Assembly (NCBI GenBank): GCA_903858935.1
Contig: CAIOKO010000073.1
Coordinates: forward strand, 1 to 64,000
DNA: 64,000 bases
Reading direction: 5' to 3'
From: an uncultured Schlesneria sp.
GTDB lineage: Bacteria; Planctomycetota; Planctomycetia; Planctomycetales; Planctomycetaceae
Shown: positions 16,910 through 26,683 of the stretch, one piece after another
Position numbering within the stretch: position 1 is the stretch's first letter
How the letters are laid out: each line of letters opens with the position of its first letter
Notes under the pieces: generated by a model
What the model saw: only the letters and a program-made list of their open reading frames with translations
What the model was told of the DNA's origin: nothing
Database searches by the model: none
Translations under genes and position numbers: made by a program

Positions 16910-17359
16910 ATGCGAGCGGTCGTACAGAGAGTGTCTCGAGCAAAAGTGACCGTCGAAGGCGAGGTCACCGGCGAGATCGGAATCGGGATGCTCGTGCTGC
17001 TGGGGGTTTCAGAGGATGACACCCACGATGATGCTTGCTACCTGGCTGACAAACTTGTCTCGCTCAGGATCTTTCCTGACGACGAGGGGAAGATGAATCG
17101 TTCGCTGGTCGATGCTTGTGGTCAGATGCTGGTTGTCAGTCAGTTCACGCTGTTAGGCGATTGCCGTAAAGGGCGAAGACCGAGTTTTATCAAAGCTGCA
17201 CGTCCCGAGGTTGCCGACACGTTGTATCGTACTTTCGTCGTGGAAGTTCAAGGACGCGGAATCCAGACAGCGACCGGGCGGTTTCAAGCTCACATGGACG
17301 TCGAGCTGGTCAACGACGGACCTGTCACGTTGCTCGTCGATAGCCGGAAAGAATTTTGA
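16910..17359 (+). CDS. dtd: D-aminoacyl-tRNA deacylase
   Basis: Hydrolyses D-amino acids and mischarged glycine from tRNA, keeping D-amino acids out of translation. All 149 residues fit the family. The two signature motifs are present: SQFTL at 77-81 and NDGPVT at 135-140, with the Gly-Pro pair that inserts into the partner active site in the dimer. The usual MFGA(x)M before the second motif reads RFQAHM here. AGAGG precedes the ATG. A terminator-like hairpin lies at 17486-17526. Confidence 0.96.
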   Translation: MRAVVQRVSRAKVTVEGEVTGEIGIGMLVLLGVSEDDTHDDACYLADKLVSLRIFPDDEGKMNRSLVDACGQMLVVSQFTLLGDCRKGRRPSFIKAARPEVADTLYRTFVVEVQGRGIQTATGRFQAHMDVELVNDGPVTLLVDSRKEF

Positions 17360-17720
17360 ATTGGCATCGGGAACGAGTCGGGTCGCAAGGGGCCTTTGGA
17401 ACTCATGCAGCCGGACCAGAGTTTCGGTTGATCGGCGAACATGAAACGGCCGTGCTCACCACGCAGGGAGCAGGTTCTTAGAACACGCCTGTTTTCAGCC
17501 GCCCTTAGAAATCAGGCGATTTTTTAGATCAAAAGGAAACATAACAGACATTATCGGACGTTGCGTGTCGGTTGGAAAAATGGATTTTAAGTCGATCTCG
17601 ATGTTTCGCCCGGGTTTAGAATTGAACTTCATGTGCCCGATCCGTCCCCTTTGTCTCATCGCTTAGGATTGCGGTGAGACTCGAGTCGTGAAACTACTGA
17701 CTTCAATCAGCAGATGGCGA
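17360..17720. other. Convergent intergenic stretch
   Basis: About 360 bases between the ends of dtd and accA. Apart from the terminator at 17486-17526 nothing was recognised. Confidence 0.5.
17486..17526 (+). terminator. Terminator downstream of dtd
   Basis: CGCCTG-t-TTTC pairs with GAAA-t-CAGGCG around an 11-base loop and is followed by ATTTTTT. It is 127 bases behind the dtd stop. Confidence 0.7.
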
Positions 17721-18698
17721 TCAACGGTCCGCGCTAATCAGCGTCTCTTCGAACTCACCGATCCGTCTGAACTTCTGGTAGCGTCGTTCCAGCAGTGACT
17801 CTGGCGACAGCGTTTCGAGCGATCTCAGGTTTCGCACGATGGTTGCTTTGAGCGTGCTCGCCATCGCTCGGTGGTCTCGATGCGCGGCACCAAGTGGCTC
17901 GGGGATGACTTCGTCGACAACACCGAATTTCAACAAGTCAGGCCCTGTGAACTTGAGTGCATGCGCGGCCTTGCTGGCGAACTCGACACTCTTCCACATG
18001 ATCCCGGCGCATCCTTCCGGACTGATCACGGAGTAGTATGCGAACTGCAGAATGCCGACATAGTCTCCGATCCCAAGCCCCAGCGCCCCCCCTGACCCCC
18101 CTTCTCCAATCACGATACAAACGATGGGGACGGGAAGTTGTGACATCTCGCGGAGGTTGACCGCGATCGCATATGCCTGTCCGCGTTCTTCAGCTCCGAT
18201 CCCGGGGTAAGCTCCCGGAGTATCAATCAGGCAGACAATCGGCAAATTGAACTTTGCAGCCAATTGCATCTTCAATAATGCTTTTCGATATCCTTCCGGA
18301 TGAGCGCAGCCGTAGAGGCATTCGTTTCGCTCTTTAAGATTGCGTCCTTTGTGCTGGCCGATAAACAGCACTTTACAATCATCGATTTTTGCGAACCCGG
18401 CGTTGATGGCTCGATCATCGCCAAACGCCCGGTCCCCGTGCAATTCGATGAATTCGTCGCAGATCAGTTCGATATAATCTCGTGCTTGCGGGCGGTCCTG
18501 GTGCCGAGCGACTTGAACCGTCTCCCAAGGATTCAGATTCTCGAACACATCGCGTTTCAACTTGGCGATTTCGACCCGCATATTTCGGATCGACTCCAGT
18601 GTCACCGGAGTCGGACCCTGCTGGGATTCCAATTTGGCGAGCTGTTCTTCCAATTCGACAATTGGACGTTCAAACGGCAGCACGTACTGAGGCTTCAT
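17721..18698 (-). CDS. accA: Acetyl-CoA carboxylase carboxyltransferase subunit alpha
   Basis: One half of the carboxyltransferase that moves the carboxyl group from biotin to acetyl-CoA, giving malonyl-CoA for fatty-acid synthesis; it works with AccD in an alpha2beta2 complex. The 325 residues fit the family. The N-terminal helical segment leads into ELHGDRAFGDD and IGQHKG, and the crotonase-like core shows FIDTP-type CLIDTPGAYPG, IGEGGSGGALG and ISPEGCAGIMW. accD is not in the window. No operon partner; it is convergent with dtd. Confidence 0.97.
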   Translation of the reverse strand: MKPQYVLPFERPIVELEEQLAKLESQQGPTPVTLESIRNMRVEIAKLKRDVFENLNPWETVQVARHQDRPQARDYIELICDEFIELHGDRAFGDDRAINAGFAKIDDCKVLFIGQHKGRNLKERNECLYGCAHPEGYRKALLKMQLAAKFNLPIVCLIDTPGAYPGIGAEERGQAYAIAVNLREMSQLPVPIVCIVIGEGGSGGALGLGIGDYVGILQFAYYSVISPEGCAGIMWKSVEFASKAAHALKFTGPDLLKFGVVDEVIPEPLGAAHRDHRAMASTLKATIVRNLRSLETLSPESLLERRYQKFRRIGEFEETLISADR

Positions 18699-18931
18699 AA
18701 ATCAGGCCTGTATCCACATATTTCAAATCTTCGGCGAAGCACCAGGATCAAGCCGTCACAGATTTGTTCTGGCGAATGTTCGCCAAACACACTGTGATCG
18801 CTTTCGCTTACCAAATCTTTATTTGTTCAAAAACACAAGAAACCATCAACCCTGGCAGAGTCCGCCCGAGTACTACAATCCCAAAAAGCGGATCCAAGGT
18901 TCCAAACCGCAAAATCGATTCCTATATCAGA

Positions 18932-20581
18932 TCAAAGCACATCCGGCAAATCGGTCATGAAATCAAGGTCTGCGCCAGCGGATGGTGGTGGTGTCGGTGG
19001 GGGGGTTGGTCGCGATGGTACCTGGACTGCTGGTTTTGCCGCTGCTACCGGCTTTGCAGGTGCTGGAGCTGGCGGTCCAGCTTTTGTCGCGGGTTTTGGC
19101 GTTCCGGCGACAGGTTGCTTCTGTGGAGGCGTACCGCTAACTCCCTTTGCGGCAGCGACTTGAGGCGATCCTGGTTGCGGTTTTTGCGGCGGTTTTGGAG
19201 CCACCGACGCAGGCGTCGGCTGGCCGGGTTGTTGTTGGGGCAGTGTTCCTGGGACTGGCTGCTGCATTGGCTGCGGGTATCCCATCGGAGGTTGTGGTGC
19301 GTACTGCGGAGCACCTGGCATCGGAGCCGCCATTCCCGGCATCATTGGCATCTGTCCCGGCGGATACCCTGCATAACCCTGAGGGTACTGTGGAAACCCC
19401 GGTGGATAGACTGGCATTTGCATCGGCATTTGCATTGCCATCGCCTGCTGCGGTGGTGGCGTCGCGGGTGCCGGTGCAGCCGACTTTCCTGCGGGCTTTC
19501 CGCGAGATGCCTCTGCCGTTTCCGCAACCTTGATTCTCGCATCATTTAATGCGGTTTCAGCCTTTTTCTTCTTGGCTTTGTTTTCCTTTTCCTCGGCGAA
19601 TTTCCTTGCGAATTCCGGATTGGTTTCGAGCATCTCTTTCAATTTTGCATCTGCGCGACTGTCAAGCCGGATTTCGGACAGCATACTGAGCGCGTCTTTG
19701 TCTTGATTTGCCTTTTTCTCAGCGACCGCATCGACGATTTCTTCCTTGAAGATACGAATTCGTTTGATTTCGGCCAGCACTTCATCCGCACTGGCGGGTC
19801 GGTCTGCCGGTTTCTTTTTCAGAAGCTTCGCAATGATTCGATCCATCTCAGGCGAAACGTTTGGATTGAATTCCGACGGATTAGGGGCCTCTGCTCGCAG
19901 GTGTTTCTGCAGTAATTCTTCGGGGGTGGGTGCCTGGAACGGCGTTTTACATGCAAGAACTTCAAAAAACAGAACGCCAAGGCTGTAAAGATCTGTCTGA
20001 AACGTCGGCTGGCTTCGGCGTATCGTTTCGGGGGCGATATAGGTTCGGGTTCCTTGAATTGATTTCAGCTTCCCCGCCAGCAATTTCCCCATTCCCAATT
20101 TCTGCTTAGAAGACAGCGAGAAATCGCAAAGGCGGATCTCGCCGACTTTATTCATCAAAACATTGTCAGGCTTGATGTCGCGGTGGATAAATCCTTTCTG
20201 GTGGACGTGTGACAGTGCTGCACAAACGCCTTCAAACAACTGGCGCACCTTCAAATGAACTCCGTTCGTGTCCGCCTTGATCTGAAGCTTAAGGTTTGAC
20301 GCCCGGAAGTACTCCATCAGAATATAGGTGTAATCGCGATTCGACGAATATCTCTCGAACTTCACAATCATCGGGTGATCAAGAAGTTTGTGGATTTCAG
20401 ACTCGCGCTTCATCTGCGCTTTGTTCTCTTTAAATTCAGGTACGTCTGTCTTCAGCAGCTTCATCGCCAAATGTCGACCGGACGACATTTCAACCACTTC
20501 CCAAACCTGGCTGCTGCTGCCTGACGCTATGCACATCGCGAGTTGGTACTGATCGTCGACAAGTTGTTCATCATTAGCCAT
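18932..20581 (-). CDS. Ser/Thr protein kinase with coiled coil and Pro/Gln-rich tail
   Basis: The kinase domain covers about 10-285 of 549 residues: glycine loop ASGSSSQVW (looser than usual), ATP lysine K41 in AMKLLKT, catalytic HRDIKPDN at 133-140, then DFS (153-155) in place of the magnesium-binding DFG, GTRTYIAPE and the DxxSLGVLFFE helix. It should be active because the aspartate is kept. A charged helical stretch (about 300-380) is followed by about 150 residues of Pro, Gln, Met, Gly and Ala, ending in DLDFMTDLPDVL. No membrane helix, so it is cytoplasmic, unlike most PknB-type kinases. The start at ATG 20581 is chosen; GTG 20641 is in frame. Many planctomycetes carry such kinases. Confidence 0.85.
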   Translation of the reverse strand: MANDEQLVDDQYQLAMCIASGSSSQVWEVVEMSSGRHLAMKLLKTDVPEFKENKAQMKRESEIHKLLDHPMIVKFERYSSNRDYTYILMEYFRASNLKLQIKADTNGVHLKVRQLFEGVCAALSHVHQKGFIHRDIKPDNVLMNKVGEIRLCDFSLSSKQKLGMGKLLAGKLKSIQGTRTYIAPETIRRSQPTFQTDLYSLGVLFFEVLACKTPFQAPTPEELLQKHLRAEAPNPSEFNPNVSPEMDRIIAKLLKKKPADRPASADEVLAEIKRIRIFKEEIVDAVAEKKANQDKDALSMLSEIRLDSRADAKLKEMLETNPEFARKFAEEKENKAKKKKAETALNDARIKVAETAEASRGKPAGKSAAPAPATPPPQQAMAMQMPMQMPVYPPGFPQYPQGYAGYPPGQMPMMPGMAAPMPGAPQYAPQPPMGYPQPMQQPVPGTLPQQQPGQPTPASVAPKPPQKPQPGSPQVAAAKGVSGTPPQKQPVAGTPKPATKAGPPAPAPAKPVAAAKPAVQVPSRPTPPPTPPPSAGADLDFMTDLPDVL

Positions 20582-20702
20582 GATCGGTTCCCAAACCAGA
20601 TTGCAATCGAGTTGCTGCGCGTAACGAGTGGGCGCAGACACTCGAAGATAACGGCATTGAGTATAGCCGCCACCAGGACCGATGTCCCGCGCCGATTTTG
20701 GA

Positions 20703-21818
20703 TCAGAAACCGACCTTGTTGGGAACGACAGGCGGATTAGGGCTTGTTGACCGTTCTGTTCCGGCTGCTCCCCCGGCGGCAGCGGCAGTTCCCGATGAGG
20801 GTTTCAGTTGAAATCCGTCACCAAATTGATGTGACGCTTCATAAATGACTTCATCACCTTCCGCGAACGGGCCACTGACAAAGACGCGAGATGTCCCGAT
20901 CTGACCTAAAAGCGCGACCGAAATATCCCTTACGACAGACTGTCGTACGACCTGAACCTTTCGGTGTCCGTCAGCCAGATTGCCAATTGCTGCGACAGGG
21001 ACTTCAATGACTGGCTGGCGAGGAATCAAGGGGACGTAAACAGTTTGCCCTACCTTGATTTTGCCGTCAGCATTGTCGACGACCACCACCACCGAGGCAA
21101 TCGAGTCGAAAAGTTCGCGAAGGACATCAAACTTAGCAGGGAGTGGTAATACCTGATCAATTTTTCCTTCAACCTCGTTCGCCTCAATCTTCAGTGAAAA
21201 CGGTTTCCCGGTTTCAGCCAAAGCCCGTTCCACGGGAACTTCGACTTTCATTTTGCTGCTGTCGGCGACAATCGCAACGGGATCACCAGCCCGGACAAAC
21301 TGACCGTCTGCAACCAGGATTCGCTGTACTTCACTACCGAATGGCGTCCGCACGCTCGTCTGATCCAGCAGCGATTGAACAATCTCGACATCGATTTTTG
21401 CAATATCGACTTTGGCTTGCGCCAGAGCCGCCGGAATTTCTTCTTTGCCTGCCGCCCGCTGCTCAATCAACGCCAGCTTTAAAAGCGCTTGTGCGTGAGA
21501 AAGTTTCAGCTTTTGGACCGTATTGTCCAGACGAATGACTTCGCTCTGTGGCTGCAGTTTTGAATTTGTCTTTGCCACAACCTGCTTGATCGTGCCATCG
21601 AACGGTGCGACCAATGTCACGGTCTGAATTGCTTCAACAGACAAGGGTACGCGATATTTGTGAGGGTCGATCACACGAGAGGTCTCGCGTTTAATGACCA
21701 CCTGATCCCCTGTTGCGGCCATCGGCAGATTGCCTTGCGCGAACCCAAGGCCCGATCCAAACACCACTCCGATCATGGTCGTGCCAACAGCGGTAAACAG
21801 CTTCCGACATTGAATCAT
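20703..21818 (-). CDS. HlyD/RND-type membrane fusion (adaptor) protein
   Basis: A secreted adaptor of 371 residues. The signal peptide (about 1-28) ends in GLGFAQG. The first lipoyl half motif lies around VTLVAPFDGTIKQV (about 70) and the second around SVRTPFGSEVQRILVADGQFV (about 155-175), separated by a short helical hairpin; beta-barrel and membrane-proximal parts follow. The tail is Ala/Gly/Pro-rich. Adaptors of this type join an inner-membrane pump to the outer envelope, but no pump or channel gene is beside it. GGAAAG precedes the ATG. It shares a 252-base divergent region with the next gene. Confidence 0.75.
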   Translation of the reverse strand: MIQCRKLFTAVGTTMIGVVFGSGLGFAQGNLPMAATGDQVVIKRETSRVIDPHKYRVPLSVEAIQTVTLVAPFDGTIKQVVAKTNSKLQPQSEVIRLDNTVQKLKLSHAQALLKLALIEQRAAGKEEIPAALAQAKVDIAKIDVEIVQSLLDQTSVRTPFGSEVQRILVADGQFVRAGDPVAIVADSSKMKVEVPVERALAETGKPFSLKIEANEVEGKIDQVLPLPAKFDVLRELFDSIASVVVVVDNADGKIKVGQTVYVPLIPRQPVIEVPVAAIGNLADGHRKVQVVRQSVVRDISVALLGQIGTSRVFVSGPFAEGDEVIYEASHQFGDGFQLKPSSGTAAAAGGAAGTERSTSPNPPVVPNKVGF

Positions 21819-22070
21819 AAGTCTTTCCTTCGCGATGAAGGTTCGATGGGAATTGAGACAAAAAACCTCAAGCGTAAGCTAAAGCTACGCGCGTTATTCC
21901 GCGATGTCAACAATTCCTGCCTGTCCTGCTTGTTCCGGTTTCTTCAAGAGTACCGCTTGTGGTCAAAACGACGTTCGATCAAGATACGCTGGCGTGAGCG
22001 ACGGGCCTGTCAATAAAAACTCCTGCAACAAAGAAATGCAGCTTGAAATGCGGGTGAAAGGAAGTGACTT

Positions 22071-23411
22071 GTGAATGGGGCGATGATCGGTCTTGTCGTC
22101 TGGTTAGCTGGTTTGGACCTGCAAGGGGGGACTGAACTTCGGTATGCCGGAACACTTTTTCAACAAACAAAATCTGGCGAAACCGAAGTTAAGGCGTTCT
22201 CGCTCTACGCGCTGACTCTCGTCGATGAAAATGGAAAGCCGCAAATAGCCTACCAGCTGGACGAACGGGGTGGTGGAAGTTGGGGCTGGACCGAGCAATT
22301 TGGGGTCTTGCCGCTAACAGACCTTGCCGCCACGAAATTGCGTCCGATCCAACTGTTGTACACGCACGAGGAACAGTACTACTCCCTGCCTGTCCGTTCG
22401 CCAATCTTCGAGTTTCGTGACAAGCTTGCGCTGTCGGCGACATGGACTGATGGACAACGTGAATACGTCGTCACTCGCAAAAGAAACCTGAAAAACCGAG
22501 AGGGTCTTCAAGTTGAGGTCTCGTCAAACCTTGGTCGTAGACAGACGATGATTGTCGAACCTGCGACGGGAATTTTGTTGTCCCTTGAAGAGAAGATCGT
22601 CATCGGTCGTGGTGACGAATTTCAGCTGAAAATGGAGCTTCAGTCTCAAAAGCAGCTGACTGACTCAGAACTTGCCAAAAGCCGACGTTCATTAGATTCA
22701 TTACTGGGAATTCAGCAGGGTCTTGGTCGCACAGGCGAACAAAAAGTGGTGGAACTGACACTCGATCAACTCAAATCGATTCAAAAAGAATTGCCACGAA
22801 TTCAGAAAGAAGCCGAAGAAACAGCCTGGTCGCGGTTCGTGGCTTCGATTGCCCGAGATTTGTTGCAGCAACAGAAGCGACTGGACGGCGTCGCAGGCTT
22901 GCAAAAAAAATTGGTTGGCCAGGAAGCTCCGAAATGGAATCTTAAACTCGTTGACGGAACCACATTCTCCAGCAGCGATGCGAAGGACAAAGTTGTCGTG
23001 CTGCATTTCTGGCAATATCGAGGCGAGCCGCTCAATGAACCCTATGGTCAGATTGGGTATCTCGATTTTCTGAACAGCAAGCGAAAAAAACTGGGTGTCC
23101 GAGTCGTTGGCGTGAACGTTGATGAGCGGTTTGCAGGAACCGAAAACAGGGGTGCGGCAACGCGCTCGATGAAGAAGCTGTTGGAATTTATGAACGTCGG
23201 CTATGAAATGGCCATTGATGACGAATCGACGTTGGCCGAATTCGGCGACCCGCGGGTTTCGGGTGCTTCACTGCCCCTCTGGATTGTGATCGGCCACGAC
23301 GGAAAAGTGGTCCACTATCACAGCGGATTTTACGACATCAAACCGGACGAAGGGCTGAAGCAGCTCGACGATGCGGTCGTTGAAGCGATTCGGCGTCAAA
23401 AAACAAAGTAA
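22071..23411 (+). CDS. Thioredoxin-fold (TlpA-like) protein without active-site cysteines
   Basis: A protein of 446 residues. After a short hydrophobic start (probably an export signal) residues about 20-200 form an unrecognised beta-rich region. A helical segment (about 205-285) leads to a redoxin/thioredoxin-like domain (about 290-440): VGQEAPKW, VVVLHFWQYRGEP, VVGVNVDE and LPLWIVIGHDGKVV follow the AhpC/TlpA pattern, but the CxxC position reads WQYRGEP, so it cannot do thiol redox chemistry in the usual way. GTG 22071 is preceded by AAAGGAAG; ATG 22083 is another option. Similar cysteine-less redoxins occur in planctomycete secreted proteins. Confidence 0.7.
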   Translation: MNGAMIGLVVWLAGLDLQGGTELRYAGTLFQQTKSGETEVKAFSLYALTLVDENGKPQIAYQLDERGGGSWGWTEQFGVLPLTDLAATKLRPIQLLYTHEEQYYSLPVRSPIFEFRDKLALSATWTDGQREYVVTRKRNLKNREGLQVEVSSNLGRRQTMIVEPATGILLSLEEKIVIGRGDEFQLKMELQSQKQLTDSELAKSRRSLDSLLGIQQGLGRTGEQKVVELTLDQLKSIQKELPRIQKEAEETAWSRFVASIARDLLQQQKRLDGVAGLQKKLVGQEAPKWNLKLVDGTTFSSSDAKDKVVVLHFWQYRGEPLNEPYGQIGYLDFLNSKRKKLGVRVVGVNVDERFAGTENRGAATRSMKKLLEFMNVGYEMAIDDESTLAEFGDPRVSGASLPLWIVIGHDGKVVHYHSGFYDIKPDEGLKQLDDAVVEAIRRQKTK

Positions 23412-23586
23412 CATCGTGCCAGCTCCGCAGGATTGAAACGGGGTTAAACGGCTGGAAGTACACGGGTAAAAGTTCGTCAATGAGCTTTTGTCAAGCTTAA
23501 CTACTTCACGGAGGAAGCCTCGCCCTCCCGTGGAAAATCTTCGCGGAATGGCAAGAAACCAAAGGTTGGTACGACGGAACGGTGAC

Positions 23587-24276
23587 TCACCGGCAAAATA
23601 TCCAACGCCGGACCTGTTTCACGCTTTTTGAACAACAGGACGACGTGCAGTCCCATGCTCGGTAATACCAGGGTTGATCGAGCGGCTGTGGAGGTTCAGC
23701 CAGGTTCAGATCTACGCGATTTCCTTCGCGGTAGGTATTTGAGGTGATGACCCCTTCCAGCAAGCTGCCCGGTGACACTCGCGGTGGCTCCTTGGCTGAA
23801 ATCAATTCGGCCGCCATCAACGCATCTGTCATATACTCGGAACAGTGTAATCCTTCACATCGATTGCCAGTCAGGTGATGTCTCACCGCGTAGGTCCGTC
23901 CGATCTGGCTTTCGAGGTGTTGTTGAAACGCCAGGGCCTTTGCTTCTGAAAAAGGGACTTTCGGATGAGCAATGTAGAAGGTCGTCGGTGACTGCCGGCG
24001 TAAATATTCTAAAAGCGGCATTTTTCGCACGCCAACTCCGTTGGTACTTTCGTAAACCATGAATTCTCCGGCATTCGCAACAACGCCAGCGACGTGCGTA
24101 AACGAGCTTTGGGTGAAGATTTTCACTGCCAGACAATCACCCTGGCTGAAGATTAACGACCCCGTTTGAAGCTCGTGTTGAACTTCAGCCACAAGGGGTG
24201 CTGGTGGTTCTGGCGTATTAGCGTCGGCATCTGGACTGCAACAGGCGATCGCGCAAACAGCCACTAATGACCACAT
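23587..24276 (-). CDS. YiiX/NlpC-P60-like papain-fold hydrolase, probable lipoprotein or secreted
   Basis: A protein of 229 residues with a short N-terminal signal that ends at AIACC, which could be a lipobox. The permuted papain-like domain has QTGSLIFSQGDC, the catalytic histidine H61 in SSFTHVAGVV, and a cysteine C145 in EGLHCSEY, the order known for YiiX/YebB proteins. These enzymes are thought to cleave amide or ester bonds of lipids or peptidoglycan. ATG 24276 is chosen because GGAGGT precedes it; the frame is open to 24402. The C-terminus is cysteine-rich. Confidence 0.75.
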   Translation of the reverse strand: MWSLVAVCAIACCSPDADANTPEPPAPLVAEVQHELQTGSLIFSQGDCLAVKIFTQSSFTHVAGVVANAGEFMVYESTNGVGVRKMPLLEYLRRQSPTTFYIAHPKVPFSEAKALAFQQHLESQIGRTYAVRHHLTGNRCEGLHCSEYMTDALMAAELISAKEPPRVSPGSLLEGVITSNTYREGNRVDLNLAEPPQPLDQPWYYRAWDCTSSCCSKSVKQVRRWIFCR

Positions 24277-24390
24277 AAAGACCTCCGTTTCGGGGCAAAC
24301 TCTGCAAGTTTTTTGGAATATTTGCAGAGAAACGGATTTCGTCAATGGGCCCCGAACGAATTTTGTCGTTTCAGATAGACTCCTCTGTGG

Positions 24391-24408
24391 CACGGGCGTC
24401 AACCCGTG
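24391..24408. repeat. CACGGG...CCCGTG hairpin
   Basis: A 6-base-pair stem with loop CGTCAA between the start of the YiiX-like gene and the end of the prolyl oligopeptidase gene. No T-run follows, so it is more likely a dispersed repeat than a terminator. Confidence 0.45.
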
Positions 24409-24486
24409 TGAGATGAGAAATTGCGTAAGCTGGAGGCCAGAAGTACAAAAACTGACAACACCCTTGCGTACCCGAGCCGCTTGACG

Positions 24487-26604
24487 TCACGGATTCATTC
24501 CCAGGTTCTTGACAAGAAATGCCCATTGGTCGGCGACTTCTTCGATCAATTTATCGGTCGGCTTCCCTGCCCCGTGACCAGCCCGGGTTTCGATGCGAAT
24601 CAAAGTCGGAGCATCGCCTGATTGGCACGCCTGAAGTCGTGCGGCAAACTTAAAACTATGGCCGGGTACAACGCGATCATCTGTGTCTGCCGTGGTGACC
24701 AGCGTCGCCGGGTATTTGGAGCCAGGCTTGAGGTTGTGATAGGGCGAATAAGCAAACAAGGATTTGAATTCATCGGGATTATCGGCGCTGCCGTAGTCAT
24801 CAACCCAGAAACGACCGGCGGTGAATTTTTGAAACCGCAACATGTCCATCACGCCAACGGCGGGAAGGGATGCGGCATACAGATCAGGACGCTGAGTCAT
24901 GCAAGCTCCGACCAGAAGTCCGCCGTTGCTTCCCCCTTGAATCGCAAGTTTCGAGCGACTCGTATACTTGTGCTCAATCAGCCATTCTGCCGCCCCGATG
25001 AAGTCGTCAAACACATTTTGCTTGTGCAGCCTGGTCCCCTGCTTGTGCCAGTCTTCGCCGTATTCGCCCCCGCCGCGAAGGTTCGGCATCGCATAGATTC
25101 CTCCCATCTCGAGCCAGCCGAGTCGGGCAATCGAAAAGCCGGGGGTCAGCGAAATCGAAAATCCGCCGTATCCATAAAGCAGTGTCGGGTTCGTTCCGTC
25201 GAGCTTGATCCCCTTTTTATAAGCGATAAACATCGGTACTTTCGTCCCATCTTTGCTGGGATAAAAGACTTGCTCGACCGAGTAATCATCGGGATTAAAC
25301 TTGACCTGAGCTTGCCTCAATTTCGTGCTTTTGCCGGTCAGCATGTCATAACGAAAAATTGTCGGGGGCGTTGCAAAACTGGAAAACGAATAGAAAGTCT
25401 CGGTGTCAGTTCGCTTCCCTCCAAAACCACTGGCAGAACCGATCCCCGGAAATTCGACCTCACGCACGAAAGTACCATCCAGCGAATACATTTTGACTTG
25501 AGTCTTGGCGTCCTTCAGATACGTCGCCACGAACATGTTGGCGACGATATCAACCCCAACCAGCGTTTCCCTGGATTGCGGTATGATCTCGCGGATTTCT
25601 CGTGGTTTACGAATGTCGATGGCAACAATTCGTTTCCGAGGAGCATCGAGATCGGTCTGAAAGAAAAAGGTCGTTCCTTCATTTCCGATAAAACTGTACT
25701 CGCACTCGAAATTGTCGATTAGCTCGACGGGCATCCCGTAAGGTTCGGTCAAATCTTTGTAGACGACTCGATATTTGTGATCCGTCCCCTTCCAGATTTC
25801 GATCACGAGATATCGGCCATCCTCGGTCACGCGCGTTCCAAAGCCCCACGTCGGTTCGTCAGGTCGCTTGTAAACAAGCACATCGTCGGATTGCGATGAT
25901 CCGACACGATGATAAAAAAGCTTCTGATTCAGATTCGTTTTCTGAAACGCCGCTCCTTCAGGGGGTTCGTCGTAACGACTGTAAAAGAATCCCTTGTTAT
26001 CAGGAGTCCACGATGCACCGCTGAACTTGACCCACTTCAATTCATCGGCCAGCAGGCGACCGGTTTCGACCTCAAGAATTCGCCACGTATTCCAGTCTGA
26101 ACCCGCTTCAGCAACGCTATATGCAGCGAATCGGCCATCATCGCTGAATGAGGTTGAACCGAGGGCAACGGTCCCGTCTTTCGACCATTTGTTCGGGTCG
26201 ATCAACACCACAGGATCAGCATTCAACGACTCTAGCTTATAGAGAACGGATTGATTCTGCAGGCCATCGTTTTTGAAGTAGAAGTATCGCCCCCCTGCTT
26301 TGAACGGGGCACCGAACTTTTCGTAATTCCAGAGCTCCGTCAATCGCTTTTTGATGGCATCGCGCTGAGGAATCGCGGCAAGGTAAGCGGATGTGATTGC
26401 GTTTTCAGCGGCCACCCATTCGGCAACCTCTTTCGACTGACGTACGTCGTCTTCAAGCCAGCGATAAGGATCCTGGACCTTCACGCCATGCAGTTCATCG
26501 ACTTGATCAACCTTTTTTGTATCCGGGTATTTCAACTTCTCACCTGCACAAACACTGCTGATCACGAATGCCAGACAAACACACGTCGATACGCTGTATT
26601 TCAT
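24487..26604 (-). CDS. Secreted prolyl oligopeptidase (S9A family)
   Basis: A serine peptidase of 705 residues that should cut short peptides after proline in the envelope or outside. Signal peptide about 1-20. The family start YPDTKKVDQVDELHGVKVQDPYRWLED is intact, the middle (about 80-410) is the seven-bladed propeller, and the hydrolase domain contains the nucleophile in GGSNGG (about S560), the acid in TADTDDRVVPG (about D641) and the histidine in RAGHGAG (about H675). Length agrees with the family. It may share a transcript with the YiiX-like gene downstream, though 210 bases separate them. Confidence 0.93.
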   Translation of the reverse strand: MKYSVSTCVCLAFVISSVCAGEKLKYPDTKKVDQVDELHGVKVQDPYRWLEDDVRQSKEVAEWVAAENAITSAYLAAIPQRDAIKKRLTELWNYEKFGAPFKAGGRYFYFKNDGLQNQSVLYKLESLNADPVVLIDPNKWSKDGTVALGSTSFSDDGRFAAYSVAEAGSDWNTWRILEVETGRLLADELKWVKFSGASWTPDNKGFFYSRYDEPPEGAAFQKTNLNQKLFYHRVGSSQSDDVLVYKRPDEPTWGFGTRVTEDGRYLVIEIWKGTDHKYRVVYKDLTEPYGMPVELIDNFECEYSFIGNEGTTFFFQTDLDAPRKRIVAIDIRKPREIREIIPQSRETLVGVDIVANMFVATYLKDAKTQVKMYSLDGTFVREVEFPGIGSASGFGGKRTDTETFYSFSSFATPPTIFRYDMLTGKSTKLRQAQVKFNPDDYSVEQVFYPSKDGTKVPMFIAYKKGIKLDGTNPTLLYGYGGFSISLTPGFSIARLGWLEMGGIYAMPNLRGGGEYGEDWHKQGTRLHKQNVFDDFIGAAEWLIEHKYTSRSKLAIQGGSNGGLLVGACMTQRPDLYAASLPAVGVMDMLRFQKFTAGRFWVDDYGSADNPDEFKSLFAYSPYHNLKPGSKYPATLVTTADTDDRVVPGHSFKFAARLQACQSGDAPTLIRIETRAGHGAGKPTDKLIEEVADQWAFLVKNLGMNP

Positions 26605-26683
26605 GAGTCATCGCTTAATGAGAAATCTGGACTGAAAAACAGGCGAGACGAACGCGTCAGCTCCCCTTCCCCATGACTCGGCT

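Noticed and set aside
18764-19549. Arg/Trp/Ser-rich plus-strand frame of 261 residues
   Set aside because: It is the mirror of the Pro/Gln-rich tail of the protein kinase; composition is explained by the opposite strand.
24622-25722. 366-residue plus-strand frame
   Set aside because: It is antisense to the prolyl oligopeptidase, whose active-site motifs are intact.
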